Below, piece by piece: positions 32,710 to 40,716 of a DNA stretch of 64,000 nt. Source of the DNA: Candidatus Poribacteria bacterium (GTDB taxonomy: Bacteria > Poribacteria > WGA-4E > WGA-3G); assembly GCA_022827185.1 (NCBI GenBank), contig JAJDTM010000045.1, forward strand, positions 1-64,000. The letters run 5' to 3'. Position 1 is the first letter of the stretch, and each line of letters starts with the position of its first letter. Both the position numbers and the translations under genes were made by a program. Under the pieces are notes generated by a model, which did no database searches, was not told where the DNA came from, and worked only from the letters and a program-made list of their open reading frames with translations.

Positions 32710-34446
32710 CTACTCCTCAAAGACCTCAATGGTTGTTCTGCCTTCGGAAAAACGCATCGCGGTCGTCGCCGCAGATTTGTTATCCGTGTTTGATCGGATA
32801 TCCGTGACGTAGCGTGCCAATCCAACCAGCAATTGGGGCTGTGCAGGATGCCCATCCGCACGCTTCCATTCTTCAAATACGGTGCGCAGTGTCGGCAGCA
32901 CCTCACTTCCCGTATCATCCCACAGCACGGTATGACCGATCTCTTCCATCAGCCGCTCAGCAGAATAACCCGCATTAAGGTAACCCAGCACTTTTGGTCC
33001 GACACCCTGAACGTCGAGTGTCTCAATTGTATCAATAATAGCCTTGAGTCCGTCTGCTTCATTTGCGACATCCAGCTTTTCTTCAGGCAAGGGTTCGCTG
33101 AGAGTTCGCGAGGGAATGTTTATCCAGCGATCCGCAAAGATTTGCCACGCCACGTGGAAAACGCCTTTTGCTGCAACAAGAGTTCCACCCACCTGTTGTG
33201 CACTCCGCAATGATGCCGCGAGGTTGAGTTCCATCGTTAAATTTTCCCAACCCGCATCCACATTTACGGGTGTATTTGCCATACGATCAGCTGCAAGCAA
33301 AACAAGTGTTGTAATAACGCTGTCTAACTTTACACCATCAACCAAGACTGCCTGCACCGCCGCAAACGATCGTTGGAGATTGACGCTTGTGAGTGCCGCA
33401 ACGAAACCATCTTCGTCAAATTCACTGTTCACATCTAAGGTTGCGCCTTCAACGGTAGGGAGCATCTCGCGCATCAGTTGAATCGCGTCTCTACGATACC
33501 GTTCTGGATCATCTGGACGATGCCCGACGAGTTCTGCACCGAGATAGAAGAACAACTCCGAGGCGTATTCCCACCCAAATGCATCAACGACTTCAGCGAG
33601 ATAACTGACATAGAGCGGAATATCGGGGGCATCAATAAAATGCGGTTCAACTGCACATTCAAAGAGCAACGGACATAACTTATCCGCGTCACCCTTGTGA
33701 TATGCAGTGAACAAGCATCGCTCAATGCGTCCCGACTGTCCCTCATAAGAGAAATTACGAACCCATCGACTGATCTTTTCCCACGCAACAGGCTCCGGCA
33801 ACGGCACAACCTCAAGCCGTTCTGAAGCGGGACCTGCAGCGGAACACGCCGCAGTCGTAACAGCGATGAGTCTATCAGCACCATTGTACTTACGTCCGAC
33901 TTTGAGTCCATTGATAAGCCTGGAGACATCACTCCCACCTTCTGCGCCGTGAGAGGTGGCAATATGCCGACTGACGTGCTCCAGAATTGAGCCCATAACC
34001 TCTTCCTCTGGCACACCGCCTTTGAGTAACAGCGCGATCGCTTTGGACATCGTCCATCGGTCTTCACTCAAAAGACCTTCTCGGAGCAGCTGCTTATGCT
34101 CATCTGCGCGGCGGTAGGTCATATCTCCGGGTTCGATCCAAATTTCGTCCCCTCGGACTTCTACCGGAAAGACGCGCAGATCATCGCATTCAACGTGGAA
34201 GCAGCCACCACCTTCCAAATCGAAACTGCGACGGTGCCAATCACACGTTAGGATACCATTTCGGACGGTTCCACGTGTGAGGGGATACCCCATGTGCGGA
34301 CACTGGTTATCCGTCGCGTAAATCTTTCCATCAACATTAAAAAGCGCAATACTACGCCCTTCTCCCATCTGAATAGCTTTCGGTTGCCCTTCAGGAACCT
34401 CACTTAACTCGGCGACTTTCACCCAGTTTTGCGTTTGATGCCCCAT
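32710..34446 (-). CDS. Rieske [2Fe-2S] protein with large C-terminal helical domain, copy 2
   Basis: This 578-residue paralogue of the protein at 28562 has cluster motifs CPHMGYPL and CDWHRRSFD and the same long helical C-terminus. Shared blocks include LLREGLLSEDRWTMSKAIAL, LNAGYSAERLMEEIG and QLLVGLARYVTDIR. The start at 34446 has GGAGG 11 bases upstream. It heads a transcript with the ankyrin gene. Both paralogues keep all four cluster ligands, so both should hold a [2Fe-2S] centre. Confidence 0.8.
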   Translation of the reverse strand: MGHQTQNWVKVAELSEVPEGQPKAIQMGEGRSIALFNVDGKIYATDNQCPHMGYPLTRGTVRNGILTCDWHRRSFDLEGGGCFHVECDDLRVFPVEVRGDEIWIEPGDMTYRRADEHKQLLREGLLSEDRWTMSKAIALLLKGGVPEEEVMGSILEHVSRHIATSHGAEGGSDVSRLINGLKVGRKYNGADRLIAVTTAACSAAGPASERLEVVPLPEPVAWEKISRWVRNFSYEGQSGRIERCLFTAYHKGDADKLCPLLFECAVEPHFIDAPDIPLYVSYLAEVVDAFGWEYASELFFYLGAELVGHRPDDPERYRRDAIQLMREMLPTVEGATLDVNSEFDEDGFVAALTSVNLQRSFAAVQAVLVDGVKLDSVITTLVLLAADRMANTPVNVDAGWENLTMELNLAASLRSAQQVGGTLVAAKGVFHVAWQIFADRWINIPSRTLSEPLPEEKLDVANEADGLKAIIDTIETLDVQGVGPKVLGYLNAGYSAERLMEEIGHTVLWDDTGSEVLPTLRTVFEEWKRADGHPAQPQLLVGLARYVTDIRSNTDNKSAATTAMRFSEGRTTIEVFEE

Positions 34447-34900
34447 GATATTATGTTCCTCCAAATTGTATTTCGATCGTCAAAACTTAACTACCACAAA
34501 GTAGTATACCAGAATAAAAAATTTCAATAGGAAATAGACAAGAATTAAAAATAAAGTAGTGTTTGAAAAGCGAATTTTGGGATGGCACTTTCCATTGAAA
34601 TACACGAAAAAAATTAGGCAAGTGTTACAAAATATTCCATTAGAATTTGCACCTTAAAAACGCCAATCTATTGTCACAAACACCTTCTTTTCAGCATACA
34701 TATTTTTGCTAAATCTGTATTAATTATTATACTACATATATTATTAAATGTCAAGTAAAATTAAGTTTCCACAGAGGCGTTTAATTTTTTATAAATTCCT
34801 TTCGCTTTTTTGCGGAATTATGCATCTATTTTGCCCGTAAGTCGCGTCACTATATGTTTGATTGCGAAATCGTGAAATTATCCCTTTCTGGAGGTAACTG
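34447..34900. promoter_or_regulatory. divergent intergenic region with a candidate sigma-gene promoter
   Basis: This AT-rich spacer lies between the Rieske gene and the ECF gene. On the plus strand TTGCTA (34706-34711) and TATACT (34728-34733), 16 bp apart, could drive the ECF gene after a long leader. On the minus strand TGG-TATACT (complement of 34503-34508) is an extended -10 for the Rieske gene. Nothing else was recognised. Confidence 0.4.
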
Positions 34901-36562
34901 ATGAAAAACGACGATGTCGAACTGATCCAACGCGTCCTTGCAGGCGATGACAACGCGTTCTCTACGCTTGTGAAAAAATATCAGAAACCGGTGCACGCAC
35001 TTGTGTGGCGGAAAGTCGGAGATTTCCATATTGCTGAAGAGATTACACAGGATGCCTTTCTGAAAGCCTATAAGGAGTTAGCAACGTTGAAGAAACCGCA
35101 CCATTTTGCCCGTTGGTTGTCTGTGATAGCGACGCGGGGTTGTATTGCATGGCTCCGTAAAAAGCGTTTGTCCACACAGTCTCTTGAAGATACGAGCCAT
35201 GCGCAATTAGAGAAAGCTACGTATTCGGGATATGTGATTCAGGAGAACGAGCGGACAGAGGCAGAAACACAGCGCGAAGTTGTCCAAAAGTTGCTTGCCA
35301 AATTACGCGAGAAGGAACGCATCGTCATTACGCTCCATTACTTTGGAGAAATGACACATGAAGAAATAAGCGAGTTTTTAGGGGCATCGGTGGGTACGAT
35401 TAAGAGTCGCCTCCGTCGCGCCCAGCAGCGTTTAAAGAGAGAAGAACCGATGGTTCGAGAGGCTTTAAGCGGTTTCCAAATCGCGCCGAATTTCACAGAG
35501 AATGTCATGCGCGAGATCTCGCTTATTACACCTACGTCTTCCACCGGTGGAAGCCAAAGGTTCGTGCCGTGGGCAATTGCTGCATCTATTTTGGCTGTGG
35601 TGCTATTGGTATTGGGCATCGGGTATCATTACTCAGACCTTTTCGAGCTGTCCTTCGGCTCCAAAGCCCCTCGTGCAACAACGGCACCGAAAGTTGCCAA
35701 ACTTGCAAAGACATTGGAAACTGCCAAGATCGCGTTTACTTCTTGGCGGGACGGCACTGAGGAAATTTATACAATGAACCCCGATGGCAGTAATCAAGTA
35801 AACTTAACCCGGCACTTTTCTCCAGCACTGAATCGGGAACCCGTCTGGTCACCAACCGGTGAGCGAATTCTCTTTGTCTCTAACCGAGACGGGACATTAG
35901 ATCTCTACCTAATGGACGTAGATGGGCAAAATGTGAAAAGAGTGTTTGAAAACGTGCGGCATCGACAACACCCCGCGTGGCATCCTAATGGGAAAAGAAT
36001 TGCTTACCTGGATTATGGAGAGCAGGCTATCTACACAGCCAATATAGACGGACGAGAAAGCAAACGTATCGCTATAGCAGGCAAGGATGGAGGCAAACCT
36101 GTCTGGTCTCCGGACGGGTCTGAGATAGCCTTTGTTTTTGTGGAGGACAGAAATTATCAAGTTCGGATTATAAATGTAAAAACCAGAATTCATAGAACAC
36201 TAAAGCACCCTGAACCACAAGTTCGGATGATAGATCCTGCTTGGTCGCCTGAAGGGAACAGAATCGCCTATGCCTCTTTTCCATTTTTGTTTAGTCAAAT
36301 AGATCACGGAACAATCTACGTTATGAATCGTGATGGCACTGAATTGCAGCAGGTTGTTGCGAAGGTCGGCCCCCGCGCTGCTCGTCCTACTTGGTCTCCA
36401 CATGGAGATGAGATTCTCTATCAACAAAGAGTTGATGGCGATAAGCAAATCTTCAAATTCCACCTTAGTAGTCGCGAGACAACACAACTTACACATCAAA
36501 ATTATAATTTCAACGCAGATTGGTTTGATCCCACCGAACCTTTTGAGAGGTCAAACCCATAA
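34901..36562 (+). CDS. membrane-anchored ECF sigma factor fused to a TolB/PD40 beta-propeller
   Basis: The 553-residue protein has three parts. Residues 1-185 are an ECF sigma factor with region 2 (FHIAEEITQDAFLKAYKEL) and region 4 (ITLHYFGEMTHEEISEFLGASVGTIKSRL, a helix-turn-helix). Residues about 225-247 (PWAIAASILAVVLLVLGIGY) form one membrane helix. Residues about 275-545 are a propeller of PD40 blades (WSPTGERILFVSNRDG, WSPDGSEIAFV). The propeller should lie outside the inner membrane. The protein looks like a one-piece sensor and transcription factor. GGAGG precedes the ATG. A near-identical propeller is encoded next door. There is no separate anti-sigma gene. Confidence 0.88.
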   Translation: MKNDDVELIQRVLAGDDNAFSTLVKKYQKPVHALVWRKVGDFHIAEEITQDAFLKAYKELATLKKPHHFARWLSVIATRGCIAWLRKKRLSTQSLEDTSHAQLEKATYSGYVIQENERTEAETQREVVQKLLAKLREKERIVITLHYFGEMTHEEISEFLGASVGTIKSRLRRAQQRLKREEPMVREALSGFQIAPNFTENVMREISLITPTSSTGGSQRFVPWAIAASILAVVLLVLGIGYHYSDLFELSFGSKAPRATTAPKVAKLAKTLETAKIAFTSWRDGTEEIYTMNPDGSNQVNLTRHFSPALNREPVWSPTGERILFVSNRDGTLDLYLMDVDGQNVKRVFENVRHRQHPAWHPNGKRIAYLDYGEQAIYTANIDGRESKRIAIAGKDGGKPVWSPDGSEIAFVFVEDRNYQVRIINVKTRIHRTLKHPEPQVRMIDPAWSPEGNRIAYASFPFLFSQIDHGTIYVMNRDGTELQQVVAKVGPRAARPTWSPHGDEILYQQRVDGDKQIFKFHLSSRETTQLTHQNYNFNADWFDPTEPFERSNP

Positions 36563-36648
36563 CACTTTAAACCGCGTACATTGTAAATCAACATCGACAT
36601 ACTAGACACACTATTAAAATGAAGGTCTCGAATTCAGAAGGTAATATT

Positions 36649-37623
36649 ATGAGATTTAGGCTTTTTGCATTGTTTTTCTCTATTAGTTTAGGGCTGTTCA
36701 GTTCCAGCGATTATCAAGTGGGAGCACAAACACCAAAAACTACCAGGATCGCGTTTACTTCTTGGCGGGACGGCACTGAGGAAATTTATACAATGAATCC
36801 CGATGGCAGTAATCAGGTAAACTTAACTCGGCACTTTTCTCCAGCACTGAATCGGGAACCCGTCTGGTCACCAACCGGTGAGCGAATTCTCTTTGTCTCT
36901 AACCGAGACGGGATATTAGATCTCTACCTGATGGACGTAGATGGGCAAAATGTGAAAAGAGTGTTTGAAAACGTGCGGCATCGACAACACCCCGCCTGGC
37001 ATCCTAATGGGAAAAGAATTGCTTACCTGGATTATGGAGAGCAGGCTATCTACACAGCCAATATAGATGGACGAGAGAGCAAACGCATCGCTATAGCAGG
37101 CAAGGATGGAGGCAAGCCTGTCTGGTCTCCGGACGGATCTGAGATAGCCTTTGTTTTTGTGGAGGACAGAAATTACCACGTTCGGATTATAAATGTAAAA
37201 ACCAGAATTCATAGAACACTAAAGCACCCTGAACCACAAGTTCGGATGATAGATCCTGCTTGGTCGCCTGAAGGGAACAGGATCGCCTACGCTTCGCATC
37301 CACTTCTTGTTAATCAGGAAGATCAGGGCACAATCTACATTGTAAATCGTGATGGTAGGAACTTGCAACAGGTGATTGCTAAAGCTGGACCCCGGGTAGC
37401 CCATCCTACTTGGTCTCCACATGGAGATGAGATTCTCTATCAACAAAGAGTTGATGGCGATAAACAAATCTTCAAATTCCACCTTAGCAGTCGCGAAACA
37501 ACACAACTTACACACAAAGGATACAATTTCCAAGGGAATTGGTTTGATCCAGCGTTTGCCTTGTCTGTCCAACCACAACCGCAACTGCTAACAACATTAT
37601 GGGGAAAATTGAAACAGAAATAG
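36649..37623 (+). CDS. secreted PD40 beta-propeller, twin of the ECF sensor domain
   Basis: The 324-residue protein has a signal peptide (MRFRLFALFFSISLGLFSSS), the same propeller as residues 275-545 of the ECF protein (almost identical over the first 180 residues) and a C-terminal LLTTLWGKLKQK tail. AAGGT lies 6 bases before the ATG at 36649. DNA at 36747-37551 matches 35728-36532 without gaps. It could compete with the membrane sensor for a ligand, or be its exported partner; both are inference. It probably shares the ECF transcript. Confidence 0.85.
   Translation: MRFRLFALFFSISLGLFSSSDYQVGAQTPKTTRIAFTSWRDGTEEIYTMNPDGSNQVNLTRHFSPALNREPVWSPTGERILFVSNRDGILDLYLMDVDGQNVKRVFENVRHRQHPAWHPNGKRIAYLDYGEQAIYTANIDGRESKRIAIAGKDGGKPVWSPDGSEIAFVFVEDRNYHVRIINVKTRIHRTLKHPEPQVRMIDPAWSPEGNRIAYASHPLLVNQEDQGTIYIVNRDGRNLQQVIAKAGPRVAHPTWSPHGDEILYQQRVDGDKQIFKFHLSSRETTQLTHKGYNFQGNWFDPAFALSVQPQPQLLTTLWGKLKQK
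36747..37551 (+). repeat. 805-bp tandem duplication of 35728-36532
   Basis: The two segments align at a constant offset of 1019 bp without insertions or deletions. Differences are few until about 37280 and more frequent after that. This is a recent duplication or ongoing gene conversion. Confidence 0.85.
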
Positions 37624-38009
37624 TCCGCTTTTAGAGACAAAAACAATCGGTGCCTTTTTCACGGTATTTCGGGGGACCGTCTCTATAGATGCCGCCCCTA
37701 CGGGGCTTAGGTCTGTGAGGTTGCGTTTCTCTACAGAGATAGCATCCCTACGGGATTCAGGAGGTTTTTGAAGTCTTCAAGGTTTCCGCGTAGGATCCGG
37801 TTCGGTTGGAATGCACGTCGCATTTGGGTGAGTACACCGCAAAACCGAACCTACCGGGCCTGGGACGAATGCGGTTATTTTTTCTAAAATTGATACTTAT
37901 GGTTCGGTTAGGAATGCGCGTCGCATTTGGGTGAGTACACCGCAAAACCGAACCTACGGGGCCTGGGGTAAAAATTTGATCGAAAAATGGACAATTGAAT
38001 GTCTCTGGA
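37624..38009. repeat. cluster of dispersed palindromic repeats
   Basis: The gap holds two hairpins of the CTATAGAT-GCCGCCCCTACGGGGC class (37681-37710 and 37733-37760, the latter with a TCCCTACGGGA stem). It also holds two copies of a 67-bp inverted repeat at 37799-37864 and 37901-37967, with arms GGTTCGGTT/AACCGAACC around GGGTGAGTACACCGC. No gene was found. Confidence 0.7.
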
Positions 38010-38856
38010 CTAATTTCTGTTTCCTCTTGACAGCCAATCTCCTGTGACATCTTCAAACGGCGCAACAGGTTCAAATGCCTCATCATAATCTCCACCGTTA
38101 TGACTCACCTTACATGAGTGGAGCCATTGACGCAGGGACTTGCGAGTTTGTCCTAACCGCTCGCGTTGTTCGTCTGCCAAGTTGACGGTTTCTGCGCGGT
38201 CTTCAATCATATCAAAACACAAATCTTCGCTGCCATCATTTGATAGATTGGTCAAGCATTTATACCGGTTATCCATCATAGCGATGGTCGGTGCCTGAAA
38301 CATCGCGTCTTTTCCACTATTGAACCGATACGGAATCGGGGTCGGACGTTCCGTCATGTTTCCTTCAATGGTCGGTAGTAGACTGATACCGTCAATGGGG
38401 CGATTATCGGGCATTTCAAATTGCAGGGTTTCGGCGATTGTTGGGAAATAATCCAGGGTGCTGCACGGCATTTCCACCACATGTCCGGGATCTGCATGAC
38501 CCGGCCAGTGCAAGAGTGCAGGCACACCCACACCGCCGTCAAACAAAGAACGTTTTCGGCCGCGCAAGCCACCTGTTGAGCCCCGGTTACGCCCCTCCTG
38601 ACCTGTGCGTCCTTCGGGTCCGTTGTCCGAACAGAACCAGATCATCGTGTTTTGGGATACGCCCCACGCTGCCAAAGTGTGATACAACCGTCCTACCTGA
38701 TCGTCTATTGCGGTAATACAGCCGTAATAGTGTTGCTCATTTTCGCTGTATTCGGCGTACATTTTGCGGTATTCCGGTCCAGCAAAGACGGGGGTATGCG
38801 GCGCGTGAAACCAGATTGTCGTAAAGAACGGTTCACCTTTTTCAAGCGTTTGTTCA
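38010..38856 (-). pseudogene. sulfatase, C-terminal fragment truncated at the IS
   Basis: About 282 codons of a type I sulfatase C-terminal half remain: FHAPHTPVFAGPEYR, the metal/active-site region MIWFCSDNGPEGR, then GVGVPALLHWPGHADPG and DYFPTIAETL. The N-terminal half with the C-x-P-S-R motif, whose Cys becomes formylglycine, is absent. The second tnpB element starts exactly at the break, and the sequence beyond the element is unrelated. Deletion accompanied or followed insertion. The remaining frame opens with codons from the IS right end. It cannot be an active sulfatase. Confidence 0.85.
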
Positions 38857-39020
38857 GTGATAGCACCCACAACCTAAAGGGTGGGCTTCGGTTTCATAGC
38901 GACTGCGGTTTTCTCAAAGAGTCCACCGTCTTATTTTCGCTCCACCAACGGGCGTTTCCCTGTAGTGTTCTACAGGCATATCGTTACGTAACGGCTATCC
39001 CTGCCCGCAATATGTTTATC
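38857..39020 (-). ncRNA. predicted omega RNA scaffold of TnpB copy 2
   Basis: Same conserved right-end block as copy 1. The hairpin at the tnpB stop codon is CGTTA/TAACG here and TGTCA/TGACA in copy 1, a compensatory set of changes. The predicted guide (minus-strand complement of 38837-38856) is sulfatase gene sequence. Confidence 0.55.
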
Positions 39021-40102
39021 GCAGCGTTAATGTCTCTATCATGGTAAGAACCACATTCGGGACATGTCCACTGCCGATCTTTCAATGTTAGGTTTTCGTT
39101 ATGAAAACCGCAAGCACTACAAGGTTTTGTTGTCGCAGTCCATTGATCAATCTCTTTCAAAAGACGCTTATGTTTACCGCACTTATACCTCAATATCTCA
39201 ACGAACTGGTAGAACGCAAGGTCGGAGACTTTACGTCCCCACAAACGTTTCATACCGTCAAGGTTCAGCGTTTCAAGGACAATCGTATCAAACTTCTTAC
39301 AAAGTTTAGAGGCAAGTTGCCAGTGAAAGTCTTTGCGTTGGTTAGAAATCTTACGGTAAAGACGAGCGATTTGTCTGACACAACGCCACCAGCCGTTAGA
39401 ACCTTTGACTTTACGACTCAATGCTTTGTTGAGAGACCGAAGTTCGTTCAAGGAGTGTTTTAAGGGTTGTGGGTGTTGTATCTTTTCACCCGTGCTAAGC
39501 GTCAAATACGCGTCTTTCATGCCGAAATCTGCCCCAACGCTTTTACCTGTTGTCGGCAGAGGTCTAAAATCTTTATAGGTTGTTGTAAGACAAAGCCAAT
39601 AGTTTCCGCAACTATCACGCTTTATCGTAACTTGACTAATCGTCCCATGCCATTGACGGTGCTTATGAAAGGTGTAGGGTATCCTATCAAACTGCCATTT
39701 ACGTGTTTTCGGATTCCATTTACGAAAAGTCAACGTAAGCCGATTGTTTTTCAGAGACCAACCCGCAGAACCCGGGTAAGTGATAGATTTAAACTTATGT
39801 TGCTTTTTAATTTTCGGTCTACCACCGAGTTTCTTAAAAAAACGATCATAAGCTTTATCAATACGCATCAGTTCTTGTTGAACTGCTTGACTCGGCAACA
39901 GATGCCAATGCGGGTGCGTCGTCCGTTTCAACACTTTGAAATGTGCATCCATAGCATTGTAATTCGCATAAAGCAAATCGTCTTTGTAACGTTGACGCTG
40001 CCACTCATGGAAATACTTATGCACTTGCCACATATCGTCAAGTAAGTTGCCTATACGGATACAATTAGACTGATCATAAAAAGGGTATTTGTAAGTTTTC
40101 AT
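38984..40102 (-). CDS. tnpB: TnpB RNA-guided nuclease (IS605 OrfB family), copy 2
   Basis: This 372-residue protein is co-linear with copy 1 at 19366. The RuvC acidic residues (SVGADFG, IVLETLNL, HDRDINAA) and the zinc finger (CSAC...CPEC) are intact, so it should also be active. Amino-acid differences from copy 1 are scattered and conservative, the pattern expected if protein function is still under selection. The promoter and the structured leader lie immediately upstream. Confidence 0.93.
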   Translation of the reverse strand: MKTYKYPFYDQSNCIRIGNLLDDMWQVHKYFHEWQRQRYKDDLLYANYNAMDAHFKVLKRTTHPHWHLLPSQAVQQELMRIDKAYDRFFKKLGGRPKIKKQHKFKSITYPGSAGWSLKNNRLTLTFRKWNPKTRKWQFDRIPYTFHKHRQWHGTISQVTIKRDSCGNYWLCLTTTYKDFRPLPTTGKSVGADFGMKDAYLTLSTGEKIQHPQPLKHSLNELRSLNKALSRKVKGSNGWWRCVRQIARLYRKISNQRKDFHWQLASKLCKKFDTIVLETLNLDGMKRLWGRKVSDLAFYQFVEILRYKCGKHKRLLKEIDQWTATTKPCSACGFHNENLTLKDRQWTCPECGSYHDRDINAAINILRAGIAVT

Positions 40103-40224
40103 GGTATATCAAGTATCAAGTTTCCTTTAACCCCTAATCAGTGGGTAGGCAGACACGTTACCGGGGTCCCCACCCGTTACTGGGAAGGGGGCGGTAACGC
40201 TGATTATGTCTGCCAACTTGATAC
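40103..40224 (-). promoter_or_regulatory. pseudoknotted 5' leader of tnpB copy 2
   Basis: Same fold as copy 1 with changed bases: P1 GTATCAAGTT (40113-40122) with AACTTGATAC (40215-40224); P2 GGCAGACA (40148-40155) with TGTCTGCC (40207-40214); P4 TAATCAG (40135-40141) with CTGATTA (40200-40206), crossing P2; P3 CGTTACCG/CGGTAACG, extended by a GC-rich arm. A short frame starting TTG after AAAGGA overlaps the tnpB ATG. Confidence 0.6.
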
Positions 40225-40228
40225 GTTA

Positions 40229-40257
40229 ATTATACAATATTTTTAGGCAATTGTCAA
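40229..40257 (-). promoter_or_regulatory. tnpB promoter, copy 2
   Basis: Perfect TTGACA (complement of 40252-40257), 17-bp spacer and perfect TATAAT (complement of 40229-40234). Transcription would start at the outer P1 helix of the leader. Confidence 0.78.
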
Positions 40258-40382
40258 GTTTTTTTGATACGACAAACGTAAGGTTTCCCCCTACATCCCG
40301 CAAGCTAAAGCATCGGGTCTTGGCGGGAAGAGGGATAAAAAAAGCATCGCTTATCTTGAGAGAGATCATCTATCTTGAAGCA

Positions 40383-40667
40383 ATGATATTCCTCTGGCCG
40401 TCTGAAGGCACAAAGGAAGCATTAGAACACACGAAAAGAACGAAGCGACGCTTCTCAGTAGATATGGATAAACTCAGAGAGGAAGATCCCGAGTTATACG
40501 TCGAAATCGAGCGCGAGGGACTCATTGAGACGTTTGGGGATATTCCAGAGGTCCACACCTATACAAAGCTTCTACTGAAAATACTGCAGCAGGAACCTTT
40601 AACTGAGGAAGAAATACGTGATTTTGACGAGGCAATGGACCATCTCTGGCCAGACCGAAAACAGTAG
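40383..40667 (+). CDS. small acidic hypothetical protein, possibly 5'-truncated by the IS
   Basis: The 94-residue protein is highly charged, with KEALEHTKRTKRRFSVDMDKLREEDPELYVEIEREG and EEEIRDFDEAMDHLWPDRK. No family was recognised. There is no Shine-Dalgarno before the ATG, and the frame continues upstream to the IS border 50 bases away, so the true start may have been lost. Confidence 0.4.
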   Translation: MIFLWPSEGTKEALEHTKRTKRRFSVDMDKLREEDPELYVEIEREGLIETFGDIPEVHTYTKLLLKILQQEPLTEEEIRDFDEAMDHLWPDRKQ

Positions 40668-40716
40668 CGCAGATACAACCCGATCGCAGTTTCTGTGGTT
40701 AGAGAGGGAACGATTT

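Larger units (their letters stand above)
38857..40331 (-). mobile_element. IS200/IS605-superfamily element, IS1341 type (tnpB only), copy 2
   Basis: Matches copy 1 from GTGATAGCACCCAC to GGCGGGAAGA. Beyond the left end the minus strand reads TTTATC, compared with CTTATC at copy 1. It is 28 bp longer, mainly in an enlarged hairpin of the tnpB leader. No tnpA. Confidence 0.85.

Noticed and set aside
37681..37967. CRISPR-like array
   Set aside because: There are only two copies of each repeat, of unequal type, with long palindromic arms and no regular spacers or cas genes.
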